A stretch of 64,000 nt of DNA from JARRKC01 sp037388505 (GTDB lineage: Bacteria > Acidobacteriota > UBA6911 > RPQK01 > JAPXNP01): contig JARRKC010000019.1 of NCBI GenBank assembly GCA_037388505.1, forward strand, positions 1 through 64,000, given 5' to 3'. Within the stretch, counting starts at the first letter, position 1, and each line of letters opens with the position of its first letter. A model generated the notes under the pieces. The model did not search any database. It had not been told where the DNA came from and worked only from the letters and a program-made list of their open reading frames with translations. Of this stretch, positions 34,618 through 42,986 are shown piece after piece. The position numbers and the translations under genes are program-made.

Positions 34618-35313
34618 TCAGAGTTTCTCGTCCAGTCCCAGCTGGCGGTGAGTTTCCGCCACGACTCGATCATCCAGACCGAGACGAAGCTGCAGATAAT
34701 GAAGATAATCCTTCTCGTCCTGAGTATCGACGTCGATCGCCAGGAGCGAGACGGCATAGATGTGTCGGGCCAGTTCGGGGGAGTCGGCGGCAGAGAGAAT
34801 GTCCTCGACGCTCGACGGGGTCTCGAGCTCCTTGAGCACGAAATCCCGGTCTTCATCTCCCAGACCCGCCTCGGCCAATCGCCCGAGGATCGCTTTCCTT
34901 TCCTGAGAATCAATCTGCCCATCGGCGTTCGCCGCCGCGATCATCGCTCGGATGAGCAGCAGGGCCTGGCGCCTGGCGACTTCGGATGACTGGTCAAGGG
35001 AGGTCGTCCCTTCGGTGTCTTTTGGTCCCGCCGGCGGAGACGCATCGGCTGCGGGGGGCGGGGGCGGAGGCGTCACCCGGTCCGCGTTTCCCGGCGCTGG
35101 TCCGGGGGGCGGAGGGACGCTCGGACCCGTTCTCGGGGCTTTCGACTGGGTGTAGTGGTCGAAGGCGGCGATCGCGATGCCCAGGATTCCAAGTCCTACC
35201 GCGCCTGTCCCCAGGACTCCGCCGATACTGGACCGTCGCGAGCGTCGTCCGCGAAGGCCCGAGCGGATGCCCTGCCGAATCAGCCCACCCAGAATTCTCT
35301 CCGGATCCATCAT
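34618..35313 (-). CDS. DUF533/TerB-like membrane-associated protein
   Basis: A 231-residue protein. Basic N-terminus (IRSGLRGRRSRRSS), a glycine-rich hydrophobic segment (GVLGTGAVGLGILGIAIAAF, about 32-51), a Pro-rich linker (about 60-100), then a helical TerB-like domain. The last includes RQALLLIRAMIAAANADGQ and DSQERKAILGRLAEAG, with an acidic pattern seen in TerB/DUF533 proteins such as YebE. Family function is unclear (stress, membrane). GGAGAGGA lies before the ATG, with a second ATG one codon later. It probably shares a transcript with the AIM24/GYF gene. Confidence 0.8.
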   Translation of the reverse strand: MMDPERILGGLIRQGIRSGLRGRRSRRSSIGGVLGTGAVGLGILGIAIAAFDHYTQSKAPRTGPSVPPPPGPAPGNADRVTPPPPPPAADASPPAGPKDTEGTTSLDQSSEVARRQALLLIRAMIAAANADGQIDSQERKAILGRLAEAGLGDEDRDFVLKELETPSSVEDILSAADSPELARHIYAVSLLAIDVDTQDEKDYLHYLQLRLGLDDRVVAETHRQLGLDEKL

Positions 35314-35477
35314 CTATCCTCTCCCCGCTGACGGATGTTGACTGCAACCCGCACCGCGATCGTCAACCGGCGCACGCTTTCCCGCGCTCGAATCGACCGG
35401 ATCAGTCTACGTTCCCGGTGAAGATGTGGTCAAGAAACCGGTACCGCGGGAGTTTCGCCGTATCCGCCCAAGTTCGG

Positions 35478-35483
35478 TATAAT
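35478..35483 (+). promoter_or_regulatory. Candidate -10 hexamer upstream of 35550 gene
   Basis: A perfect TATAAT, 67 nt before the ATG at 35550. The -35 position is poor (TCGCCG-like), so the promoter would be weak or activator-dependent. Confidence 0.4.
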
Positions 35484-35549
35484 TCATGACTACTCGTTCG
35501 GATTCCACATCCGGCTAGAGTGTTCGCGAACCCACATGGAAAGATCACG

Positions 35550-36080
35550 ATGAATTTGGAACATTTTCGAAAACTGCCCGATGATTCGAGGCTCTGGATT
35601 CATGGCTTTCGGGATCCCCTGCCGATCACCACTCAAGGTTTGATCCGTGCCTGTCTGTCGGAATTCCTTCGGCGTTGGCAGTCGCATGGGAACCCGGTTC
35701 AGGCAGCCTCGATCATCGAGGCCGATCGCTTCCTGATCACAGCGGCCTATTGCCCTGAAGGCATATCCGGCTGCTCGATGGATACCTATGCGCGTGCCCT
35801 GAAGGATCTACGCGACGAGCACGGACCGAATCCGCTCGAGACGAACCTGGTCTTCTACCTTCGCACCGAGGGTGACATCGCAGCCATCGAGCACCTCGAT
35901 TTCTTTCCCCTCGTACGGCAAGGCGAGGTGTCGGAGGACACACTGGTGTTCGATACGCTGGTACAGGAGCTTGGAGACTTGAGACGGGACGGCTTCGTGA
36001 AAGCCTTCAAGGATTCCTGGCACGCTCAGACGTACGGAAACGTGCCGGCGATGGAGACGGGGAACGGACGCTCCCAGTGA
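35550..36080 (+). CDS. Conserved hypothetical protein (small ABC-ATPase-annotated family)
   Basis: A 176-residue protein starting MNLEHFRKLPDDSRLWIHGF. The pattern of an N-terminal RLWIHGFRDPL strand, FLRRWQSHGNPV, then ISGCSMDTYARALKDL recalls a small family mostly seen in Bacteroidota. That family is often mislabelled ABC transporter ATPase, although no Walker motifs are present, as here. A GGAAAG 8 nt before the ATG at 35550 supports this start over one 30 nt upstream. No function is known; not part of an operon. Confidence 0.65.
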   Translation: MNLEHFRKLPDDSRLWIHGFRDPLPITTQGLIRACLSEFLRRWQSHGNPVQAASIIEADRFLITAAYCPEGISGCSMDTYARALKDLRDEHGPNPLETNLVFYLRTEGDIAAIEHLDFFPLVRQGEVSEDTLVFDTLVQELGDLRRDGFVKAFKDSWHAQTYGNVPAMETGNGRSQ

Positions 36081-36082
36081 GG

Positions 36083-36186
36083 CAATGGGACGGCCTGGGA
36101 CCAATGGGACAAAGGAGACGTATGGGACCTCGGAACCGTAACCGAAGTATGGTCCCATAGGCCCTATACGTCCCATAATAGGTCCC
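36083..36186. repeat. TATGGGAC palindromic repeat, copy 2
   Basis: ATGGGACGGCCTGGGACCAA and ACGTATGGGACC on the left are mirrored by GGTCCCATAGGCCCTATACG and TCCCATAATAGGTCC on the right. The element fills the gap between two convergent genes and could act as a bidirectional transcription stop, although no T-runs are present. Confidence 0.65.
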
Positions 36187-36193
36187 GGCCGCT

Positions 36194-37543
36194 CTAGACC
36201 TGGGGCAACTTCCAGGGAGCGCGGTACTCCCGTCCGACCAACTTCTCGGCTCGCGAATCGCCGCTGATCTTCTCCTGAGCCGGATCCCACTGAACCTGAG
36301 TCCGCAGTCGAGCCGCGATGTTGCCGAGGTGACAGGCAATGACCGACTTGTGTCCGATCTCGACATCCGCGATGGGCTTTTCCCGCGTCTTCATGCATTC
36401 GACGAAGTTCTTCACGTGGGCGAAGTGGTAGTCGCGGCTGGCGCCCTGCCGGGGTACCCCGATCATGCGATACTCCTCTGGGTGGTCCTCCGAGTCCGTC
36501 TCGGAATGAACCTCCCAGCCCCCGCGGTCGACCACGAGGATGCCGTTCTCTCCGTGGAAAGCGGCTCCGTGCTCACGTTGCCACGGCCCCTGACCGCATC
36601 CGATCATGTGCTGCCAGGTCATGGAGAAGCTCGGAAACTCGACGATCGACTGCTGGGTGTCGGGAGTTTCCATGATGTCGTCGGGGTAGCCGTACTTGCC
36701 GCCGATCGCCATGGCGCCGATCGGGTCCTCACCCATGGCCCACATGGCGACGTCGATCATGTGAGCGCCCCAGTCGGTCATCAGACCGCCCGAGTAGTCC
36801 CAGAACCAGCGGAAAGTGAAATGGAACCGCGCGGGATTGAAAGGCCGCTTGGGCGCTGGGCCCAGCCAGAAGTCGTAGTCGACTTCCGGAGGGGGGGTGC
36901 CGTCCGGCGGATTTCCGACCCGGCCCTTCCAGTCGATATAGGCCCAAGTCGTGATATGCCGGATCTTTCCCAGTTTCCCTGACTGAACGTATTTGACGGC
37001 GTCGGCAAAATGTCCGGCGCTGCGCTGTTGCGTGCCGATCTGCACGACGCGATTGTTATGGCGCGCCGCATTGACCATCGCACGGCCCTCCGCGATCGAT
37101 GTGGCCAGCGGCTTCTCGCAATAGACGTCCTTTCCCGATTGACAGGCCATGATCGTCGGTAGGGCGTGCCAGTGGTCCGGCGTCCCCACGATCACGGCGT
37201 CGATGTCCTTGCGGTCGATGATCCTCCTGAAGTCCTGGTATCCATCGGGTGTGTTGTCCCGGGCTCCTTCGACGAGTTTGACCCCGTTGGCCGTGTGGCG
37301 CATGTCGACGTCGGCCACGGCCAAGCATTCGATTTCGGGGATGCGCAGAAAATCCCGGAGATCACCTGAGCCCATCCCGCCTGCTCCGATGAGACCGACA
37401 TGGATCTTGTCGTTCGGACTCCCCTGGCTCGTCCGCACTGCAGCGGCCCGCGTCGCCGTGCCGGCTACCGCCGTTGCCGCGGCAGCGGCTGCAGAAACCT
37501 TCGTTGATGTGTCCAGGAAGTTCCGTCGAGTCATGTTCTTCAT
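36194..37543 (-). CDS. Exported Gfo/Idh/MocA-family oxidoreductase
   Basis: A 449-residue NAD(P)-dependent oxidoreductase. The N-terminal TRRNFL motif followed by an alanine-rich stretch (AAAAAATAVAGTA) is a twin-arginine signal, so the enzyme folds with its cofactor before export. The Rossmann motif GLIGAGGMGSG, VGTPDHWH and the catalytic-loop YCEKPLAT are typical. The C-terminal half matches the planctomycete/acidobacterial branch with FHFTFRWFWDYSGGLMTDWG. Substrates of this branch are sugars or inositols. The gene stands alone, so no pathway is indicated; start codon choice between 37543 and 37534 is open. Confidence 0.88.
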   Translation of the reverse strand: MKNMTRRNFLDTSTKVSAAAAAATAVAGTATRAAAVRTSQGSPNDKIHVGLIGAGGMGSGDLRDFLRIPEIECLAVADVDMRHTANGVKLVEGARDNTPDGYQDFRRIIDRKDIDAVIVGTPDHWHALPTIMACQSGKDVYCEKPLATSIAEGRAMVNAARHNNRVVQIGTQQRSAGHFADAVKYVQSGKLGKIRHITTWAYIDWKGRVGNPPDGTPPPEVDYDFWLGPAPKRPFNPARFHFTFRWFWDYSGGLMTDWGAHMIDVAMWAMGEDPIGAMAIGGKYGYPDDIMETPDTQQSIVEFPSFSMTWQHMIGCGQGPWQREHGAAFHGENGILVVDRGGWEVHSETDSEDHPEEYRMIGVPRQGASRDYHFAHVKNFVECMKTREKPIADVEIGHKSVIACHLGNIAARLRTQVQWDPAQEKISGDSRAEKLVGREYRAPWKLPQV

Positions 37544-37675
37544 AAGGCGCCGTTTCCTCCCTTAGTTGATGTCCTTCATTCCCGACTCGCTCCGATTTTC
37601 GAGTATCCCCTGGGGGATTGCAAGCCCCCCGCAGGGCTCCTGTCTGACGAGAAGCAGAGTGGCCCCTGTGCCATA

Positions 37676-38131
37676 ATGGCCACGAAACCTTCTATGCCGG
37701 TGGTCACGATTTGCAGACGGATTTCCTTTAGCAGCGGGCACCGCTACTTCAACCCGTCCTGGTCGGAGGCGGAGAACCGCCGCGTCTACGGATCCAGCTA
37801 TTCCGAGTCGGGCGACGGCCACAACTTCGTGCTCGAGGCAATGCTCGAGGGCGATGTGGACCCACATACCGGGATGATCGTCAACTTGAAACAGGTCGAC
37901 TCTGTCCTCAAGGAGGTCACCGCTCCACTCGACCACCACTTCCTGAACAGCGATGTGCCCCACTTTGAGGGCTCCGTTCCAACGGCCGAGAATATCGCCC
38001 TCTACTGCCTGGAGGAACTTCGCACGCGGATTGATTCGAAAGGCGTTCACCTGACGGGAGTCAGGTTGTACGAAGGTCCTGACTTCTGGGTGGAATGCCG
38101 GGTAGAGGCAGACGCGGAGAGGGAAGATTGA
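37676..38131 (+). CDS. PTPS/QueD-family protein 1, lacking catalytic Cys
   Basis: A 151-residue 6-pyruvoyl-tetrahydropterin synthase/6-carboxytetrahydropterin synthase paralogue. The fold markers FSSGHRYF (His22), GDGHNF, then LDHHFLN and LYEGPDFWVE are present. Where the family has Cys-x3-His-Gly-His, this protein has Ser43-x3-Asp47-Gly-His49. The catalytic Cys and one zinc His are therefore replaced, while the catalytic Asp86-His87 pair is kept. A TTGA overlap at 38128-38131 couples it to a second paralogue with the opposite losses. No clear ribosome site marks the start; Met7 at 37694 is an alternative. Confidence 0.82.
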   Translation: MATKPSMPVVTICRRISFSSGHRYFNPSWSEAENRRVYGSSYSESGDGHNFVLEAMLEGDVDPHTGMIVNLKQVDSVLKEVTAPLDHHFLNSDVPHFEGSVPTAENIALYCLEELRTRIDSKGVHLTGVRLYEGPDFWVECRVEADAERED

Positions 38132-38535
38132 AGCGTACGACCCTGACCCGCCGATATCAGCTTCCCGCCCTCCATATCCTCTCGGCGCCCTCGCTTTCGG
38201 CGGAAGAGAACTTTTCAGTCTTCGGACCGTGCAGCCGGCTCCATGGTCATGACTACCAGCTCGAAGTCACCGTGAGCGGGAGCATCGACGCCGACTCGGG
38301 ACTACTGATGAATCGCGACGAATTGGATCGGCTGGTGAGGAAATCGCTGCTGGACCCCTATCGAGGGAGGAACCTGAGCGACTACTTCCCTCACACCACA
38401 GGAGAAGCGCTGGCCCTGGAGTTCCATCGGATTCTCAGCTCACAGTTGGACTCGTCTGTCGAGCTCGACTCGATCACGCTGCGTGAAACCGCGAAGAACT
38501 CGTTCATCGTCCAGCAGGAAGCAAGGTCCCAATAG
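38128..38535 (+). CDS. PTPS/QueD-family protein 2, lacking catalytic Asp-His pair
   Basis: A 135-residue second PTPS/QueD paralogue. It keeps the catalytic Cys35 and zinc ligands (PCSRLHGHDY with His39 and His41, plus His16) and the C-terminal RETAKNSFIV with its Glu. The family LDHxxLN box reads LDPYRGRNLSD here, so the catalytic His is missing. The TTG at 38128 has GGAGAGG 6 nt upstream and overlaps the stop of paralogue 1. An open frame 33 nt further upstream is not used. PTPS sites form at subunit interfaces, so the two proteins may complete each other. Confidence 0.82.
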   Translation: MKRTTLTRRYQLPALHILSAPSLSAEENFSVFGPCSRLHGHDYQLEVTVSGSIDADSGLLMNRDELDRLVRKSLLDPYRGRNLSDYFPHTTGEALALEFHRILSSQLDSSVELDSITLRETAKNSFIVQQEARSQ

Positions 38536-38671
38536 ACAAAGGGCCAAATCCCAAGGGGTCAGATCCCAAGGGGATCCGGTCCCTATTCTGGCCGCACCCA
38601 TTGATCACTGCGGGACCCCTCCCAGAACAGGACCCTTGGAAATTGGTCCCTTGGGTCCCTGGCCCCCGGGC
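38536..38671. repeat. GGTCCC/AAGGGACC short-word repeat
   Basis: CCAAATCCCAAGGGGTCAGA and ATCCCAAGGGGATCC on the left and GGACCCTTGGAAATTGGTCC and CTTGGGTCCC on the right make an imperfect long hairpin between convergent genes. It is built like the TATGGGAC elements but with different words. Confidence 0.5.
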
Positions 38672-40009
38672 CTAAGCTACCGTCGAATTCGCCCAGAAGT
38701 CCGCTTCGCTCTCGAAGAAGAAGTGCTGGCGGCCGAACGCCGGACGCAGATCGTCGAGCCAACTGGCGTCCGGATCCCACTCGGCAAAGAACGGCCTGCC
38801 CACCCAGTCCGACTGTCGCGCCTGGAGGAACTGAAGCACGAAGACCTTCTCACGCCCGAGCTGGGCCGCCCCCAGGATCTGAATCTTCCCCGGAAAGGCC
38901 GACATCGAGGGACCACGTACGGTGCGGGCGAGACCCGAGACCCGCTGAATGGCCTCGCGATAGATCCGGTGAGCCTTACGCAGGCTGATCCGGAAATACT
39001 CTCTGGGGCCGGTATTCCGCTCCACGAACATGTAGTAGGGCACCATTCCCAGCCGAAAGGATTTCCGCCACATCCTGATCCAGGCCCTCGAATTGTCGTT
39101 GATGTGACGGATCAACGGAGCCTGGGTTCGGATTTCGGCGCCGGTGTCTCGGATGCGGCGAATGGCCTCTTCGACCAGCGGAGTCTGCAACTCGTTCGGA
39201 TGACTGAAGTGCGCCATGACAGCCAGGTGGCGTCCGGACGTAACTACTCGCTCGAAGAAGGCCAGAAGTTCGTCCGCGTCCGGATCGGAAACGAAACGAG
39301 CCGGCCAGTACGACAGAGATTTCGTCCCGATCCGAATTGTCTGGACATGTTTCAGCGCGGGCTCGAGGATCGGCTCAAGATGCGCCCGCAGCAGCCTGGC
39401 CTTCATGATCATCGGATCGCCGCCGGTGACCAGGAGATCCGAGACTTCCCTCTTCCCTCTCAGATAGGCGACCAACTCCCTGGAGTCGCTCGACTGAAAC
39501 TTCAACCCCGGGATCCGCATGAATTGAGGCCAACGAAAGCAGTAGGTACAGTAGGCATGGCAGGTTTGGCCCTGGCCTGGGAAGTAGAGAACCGTCTCCC
39601 GATACTTGTGCTGAATGCCTTTCAACTCCTGGCCGTTCAGTGTTGGAACGTTGTGGGATAGCTGACCCGCCGGATGTGGATTCAAGCGCGCATGGATTTC
39701 CCCGATCGCCGCCTGAAGCTCGGGTTGGGAGGCTTTGCGCTGGAGAAGAGTCCAGATCGTCTCGTAGTCGTCCCGATCGAGCATCTCGGGCTGAGGGAAG
39801 TTCAGTTGAAAAATCGGGTCGTCGGGAACCCGGCTCCAGTCGATCAGATTCCGCGTCACGTACGGATTGGTCCGAAATGGCAAGACCCGGCTGACGACCT
39901 GAACTGCTTCCTGCATCTCCGGAGCAAGCCAATGCCATTCCGGCATGGATTGAATGTTGGCGGAAGTAATCGCCCTGTAACCAGTCTTTTGAATCTGGGG
40001 ACTCTTCAT
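38672..40009 (-). CDS. KamA-family radical SAM protein (lysine 2,3-aminomutase-like)
   Basis: A 445-residue radical SAM enzyme. The cluster motif is CHAYCTYC (Cys150, Cys154, Cys157), preceded by HKYRETVLYFPGQGQ and followed by FRWPQFMR. LLVTGGDPMIM, IRIGTKSLSYWPAR and HINDNSRAW match the KamA/EpmB/AblA barrel, and the SAFPGKIQILG stretch near the end corresponds to the region that binds PLP via Lys in lysine aminomutase. True substrate is not certain: KamA-like proteins act on lysine, beta-lysine on EF-P, or glutamate. GAGGTG stands before the ATG at 40009; a GTG three codons upstream is possible. Confidence 0.85.
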   Translation of the reverse strand: MKSPQIQKTGYRAITSANIQSMPEWHWLAPEMQEAVQVVSRVLPFRTNPYVTRNLIDWSRVPDDPIFQLNFPQPEMLDRDDYETIWTLLQRKASQPELQAAIGEIHARLNPHPAGQLSHNVPTLNGQELKGIQHKYRETVLYFPGQGQTCHAYCTYCFRWPQFMRIPGLKFQSSDSRELVAYLRGKREVSDLLVTGGDPMIMKARLLRAHLEPILEPALKHVQTIRIGTKSLSYWPARFVSDPDADELLAFFERVVTSGRHLAVMAHFSHPNELQTPLVEEAIRRIRDTGAEIRTQAPLIRHINDNSRAWIRMWRKSFRLGMVPYYMFVERNTGPREYFRISLRKAHRIYREAIQRVSGLARTVRGPSMSAFPGKIQILGAAQLGREKVFVLQFLQARQSDWVGRPFFAEWDPDASWLDDLRPAFGRQHFFFESEADFWANSTVA

Positions 40010-40327
40010 CCGGGACACCTCTTTCTACCTGCGTTGCCTATGGAACAGCCCCATGGCAGTTTTCGGCGCAGAATTGACTCTTGGCCTGCCTGAAGCTGCC
40101 GGATGGTGCGCTGTGTGCTCGACGCCAATGCCGGGCCGGCGATTCCCCGCGATTCAGAACGGGTGGCAACTCCCCGCCGAGTTGCCGATCGACAGCGAAA
40201 CGAACAGGAGCTGACTGTTGCGCATATATAATTAGCACAAACCCGGAAAAAACACCAGCTTCCGATTGCCGATCCACTCCGAACCCGACCCGCTGAAGGC
40301 CCTTTCAGGCTCTGGTAAGATGGCGTC
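40010..40327. other. Divergent intergenic region
   Basis: About 320 bp between the KamA-like gene (leftward) and the EVE gene (rightward). A TATAAT (40227-40232) lies inside an AT-rich spot but has no good -35 on either strand. TAAGAT at 40316-40321 lies 6 nt before the EVE start and has CTGAAG 17 bp further upstream (40293-40298), matching the leaderless geometry seen at trmI. No repeats of the dispersed families are present. Confidence 0.5.
40316..40321 (+). promoter_or_regulatory. Candidate -10 hexamer for leaderless EVE gene
   Basis: TAAGAT followed by 6 nt and then the ATG at 40328, without a Shine-Dalgarno. The -35 candidate CTGAAG (40293-40298) is at 17 bp. Confidence 0.4.
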
Positions 40328-40795
40328 ATGCCTCGCCACTGGTTGATGAAGAGCGAACCAAAAGTCTACTCAATTCAGGACTTGGAGCGAGAAGGTCGGA
40401 CGTACTGGGATGGAATTCGCAATTACCAGGCCCGCAACTACATGCGGGACGAGATGAAGCAGGGGGATCTGGTCCTGTTCTACCACAGCAATGCCCAGCC
40501 CGCCGGCGTTGCCGGCATCGCTGCGGTGAGCCGCGAAGCCTACCCCGATTTCACGGCCTGGGACCCCGCCAGCGATCACTACGACGCCCGTTCTACTCCC
40601 GACCACCCTCTCTGGGTCATGGTTGATATCCAGTTTCGACAGAGACTGCCGCGGGTTGTGACGTTGGATGAGATTCGAAAAGAACCGACCCTGAAGGACA
40701 TGGTCCTCGTGCAGAACAGCCGACTTTCCATCCAGCCTGTGAAGTCTCAGGAGTTCAAGAGGATCGTAAAAATGGCGGGAGAGCGACCCGACTGA
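40328..40795 (+). CDS. EVE-domain protein
   Basis: A 155-residue single EVE domain, part of the PUA-like superfamily that reads modified bases. Hallmarks: HWLMKSEPKVYSIQDLE at the N-terminus, TYWDGIRNYQARNYMR, MKQGDLVLFYHSN, GVAGIAAVSREAYPD, and WVMVDIQFRQ. Bacterial stand-alone EVE proteins resemble human THYN1 and are thought to bind modified DNA or RNA. The start lies 6 nt after a TAAGAT hexamer. It is followed in the same direction by the ALDH7-like gene after 65 bp, which may share its transcript. Confidence 0.92.
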   Translation: MPRHWLMKSEPKVYSIQDLEREGRTYWDGIRNYQARNYMRDEMKQGDLVLFYHSNAQPAGVAGIAAVSREAYPDFTAWDPASDHYDARSTPDHPLWVMVDIQFRQRLPRVVTLDEIRKEPTLKDMVLVQNSRLSIQPVKSQEFKRIVKMAGERPD

Positions 40796-40860
40796 TACGG
40801 CGGGTTCCGCAACACCTCGGTGGCCGAGGCCGATCCGTGACAGTCAAGGGAGGGAAGACG

Positions 40861-42405
40861 ATGACCGCAACACGAGAGGAACGAGTTGGAAGGCTGCTCG
40901 AGAAACTCCAGATCCACGAAGTCAACGGGGGTGCCTGCACGGGTCCCGATGCCTGGCCCGAGCCGGGCGGCGGCGAATTGATCTCTTACGATCCCACGAC
41001 CGGCCAGCCTTTGGCCAAGCTGATCCAGTGCAATGCGGCCGCCTACGCACAAGTGATGGAGGCGGCATCGAAGTCCTTTCTTTCCTGGCGTCAGGTTCCC
41101 GCACCCAAGCGCGGACTGCTGGTGCGCGATCTGGGCAATGCCTTGCGTGAGATTCGCGAGCCTCTTGGCGAGCTCGTCTCTGTGGAGATGGGCAAGATCC
41201 TCGCCGAGGGAGTCGGTGAAATCCAGGAGATGATCGACATCTGCGACTTCGCGGTGGGTCTCTCGCGACAGCTCTACGGGCATACGATCCAATCGGAGCG
41301 GCGGGACCATCGGATGTTCGAGCAGTGGCATCCGCTCGGACCCATCGGCATCATCACGGCTTTCAACTTCCCAGCCGCCGTATGGTCCTGGAACGCCGCC
41401 ATCGCTGCTGTCTGCGGCGACACCATGGTTTGGAAACCTTCCCACTCGACACCCCTCGTCGCCCTGGCCATCCAGCATGCGGCCAACCGGGTCTGCCGAG
41501 ACCACGGGCAGACCGGCTTGTTCAACCTCGTCATCGGAAATCGCCATGAAGTTGGGGACCGGATGCTCGAGGATCCGCGCCTGTCCCTGATCAGCTTCAC
41601 GGGTTCCGTGCGCGTCGGACGTCACGTTGCCTCTACGGTAGGTCAGCGGCTGGGCCGGACGATCCTGGAACTGGGGGGAAACAACGCTATCGTCGTCTCC
41701 TCCCAGGCCGATCTGGACCTGTCCGTTCGTGCCATTCTTTTTGGCGCGGTGGGCACGGCGGGCCAGCGTTGCACGACGACTCGCAGGATCATCGTCCATC
41801 GCGGCGTGTCCGAGGAACTGACCAGGAGGCTGGTCTCCGCCTATCGACAGGTTTCTATCGGAGATCCCATTGCTGACAGCACTCTGATGGGACCTCTGGT
41901 GAATGAGAGTGCCGTCTCGCAAATGATGGAAGCACTGGATCGGGCGCGTCAACAGGGAGGCGAGATCCTGACGGGCGGCCGTCCCCGACCGGACCTGGGC
42001 GCCTGCTTCGTCGAGCCCACGATCGTCAGGATGCCGAAACAGACCCCGCTGGTCTGCGAAGAAACCTTCGCTCCCATACTGTATCTGCTCGAATTCGACA
42101 CCCTGGATGAGGCCATCGCACTCCACAACGGAGTCCCGCAGGGTCTCTCGAGCGCCATCTTCACGACCAACCTGCAGGAGTCGGAGCAGTTCCTCTCGAC
42201 CTCCGGTTCCGACTGCGGAATCGCGAACGTCAACCTGGGAACCAGCGGCGCCGAGATCGGAGGCGCCTTCGGTGGAGAAAAGGACACAGGGGGAGGACGG
42301 GAGTCAGGCTCCGATGCCTGGAAGGGGTACATGCGAAGACAGACCAACACGATCAACTGGTCCGATCAGTTGCCGCTGGCCCAAGGCATCCATTTTGGAG
42401 AGTAG
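40861..42405 (+). CDS. ALDH7-type aldehyde dehydrogenase (aminoadipate semialdehyde type)
   Basis: A 514-residue ALDH most like the ALDH7A1/antiquitin group, which oxidises alpha-aminoadipate semialdehyde in lysine breakdown. Features: the N-terminal YDPTTGQPLAKL, AFNFPAAVWSWNAAIAAVCG, WKPSHSTPL, ISFTGSVRVG, Glu270 in LELGGNNAI, Cys304 in GTAGQRCTTTRR, and the C-terminal IGGAFGGEKDTGGGRESGSD typical of ALDH7. The ATG at 40861 follows a GGGAGG ribosome site. The nearby KamA-like gene would fit lysine metabolism, though the two are divergent. Confidence 0.9.
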   Translation: MTATREERVGRLLEKLQIHEVNGGACTGPDAWPEPGGGELISYDPTTGQPLAKLIQCNAAAYAQVMEAASKSFLSWRQVPAPKRGLLVRDLGNALREIREPLGELVSVEMGKILAEGVGEIQEMIDICDFAVGLSRQLYGHTIQSERRDHRMFEQWHPLGPIGIITAFNFPAAVWSWNAAIAAVCGDTMVWKPSHSTPLVALAIQHAANRVCRDHGQTGLFNLVIGNRHEVGDRMLEDPRLSLISFTGSVRVGRHVASTVGQRLGRTILELGGNNAIVVSSQADLDLSVRAILFGAVGTAGQRCTTTRRIIVHRGVSEELTRRLVSAYRQVSIGDPIADSTLMGPLVNESAVSQMMEALDRARQQGGEILTGGRPRPDLGACFVEPTIVRMPKQTPLVCEETFAPILYLLEFDTLDEAIALHNGVPQGLSSAIFTTNLQESEQFLSTSGSDCGIANVNLGTSGAEIGGAFGGEKDTGGGRESGSDAWKGYMRRQTNTINWSDQLPLAQGIHFGE

Positions 42406-42629
42406 CCTGGACTCGTCAAACGAAAGGTCTGCCGAGACGGGAAAAAGAGAAGGGGCCCCCATCTATATAAAACCCGAGCGACAAACCCGGGAGGAAGCCT
42501 ACCCGTCTACACGAGAGTTAGACGAGCGAGGGGGTCAATTCGTTTCACTCAAATGTACTGAATGTTGGACCTTGTACCGATGATTCGGTGCCGGCCCCTG
42601 CCTCTCGATGGAGAGTCGAACCTCCGGGG

Positions 42630-42986
42630 TCATTCGCAGGAGGCCAGCGCCTGCCGTAGTACTTCTACGGCCAGTTCCGCGCCATGCCGTTTGTGCGCGG
42701 GCAACCCCCCAAGATAATCCAGCAGTCCGTCCACGCTGAGCTGACGACAGCGGGCCACCGTCTTCCCACGCACCAGTTCCGTCAGGGCCGCCGCGGAGGC
42801 CACGGCGGCTGGACAGCCCAACGCCAGAAAGCGGCAATCTTCGACACGACCGGAGTCCACTTTCAACTGAAGCTCGGTGACGTCACCGCAAACCGGATTC
42901 TCGGCCCGGTAGGAAGCTGTGGCATCGTCCAGACGGCCCCGATTGGGAAGATCTGCAACCAGCTCTCGGACTTTGTCACTGTACAT
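42630..42986 (-). CDS. IscU/NifU-like scaffold protein lacking third cysteine
   Basis: A 118-residue protein of the IscU/NifU N-terminal fold, which assembles Fe-S clusters with a cysteine desulfurase. Two ligands are in place: Cys33 with Asp35 (NPVCGD) and Cys58 (LGCPAAVASAA). The usual HC pair near the C-terminus reads His101-Gly102 (KRHGAELA), so the third Cys is missing. It overlaps the end of the cysteine desulfurase gene by 11 bp, so the two are cotranscribed. Either a modified scaffold or a related non-scaffold accessory protein. Confidence 0.8.
   Translation of the reverse strand: MYSDKVRELVADLPNRGRLDDATASYRAENPVCGDVTELQLKVDSGRVEDCRFLALGCPAAVASAAALTELVRGKTVARCRQLSVDGLLDYLGGLPAHKRHGAELAVEVLRQALASCE

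Noticed and set aside
33499..34989. A 496-codon plus-strand frame
   Set aside because: Antisense to the AIM24/GYF gene and part of the DUF533-like gene.
40227..40232. TATAAT as a main promoter between the KamA-like and EVE genes
   Set aside because: No acceptable -35 on either strand, and a better-placed hexamer sits directly before the EVE start.
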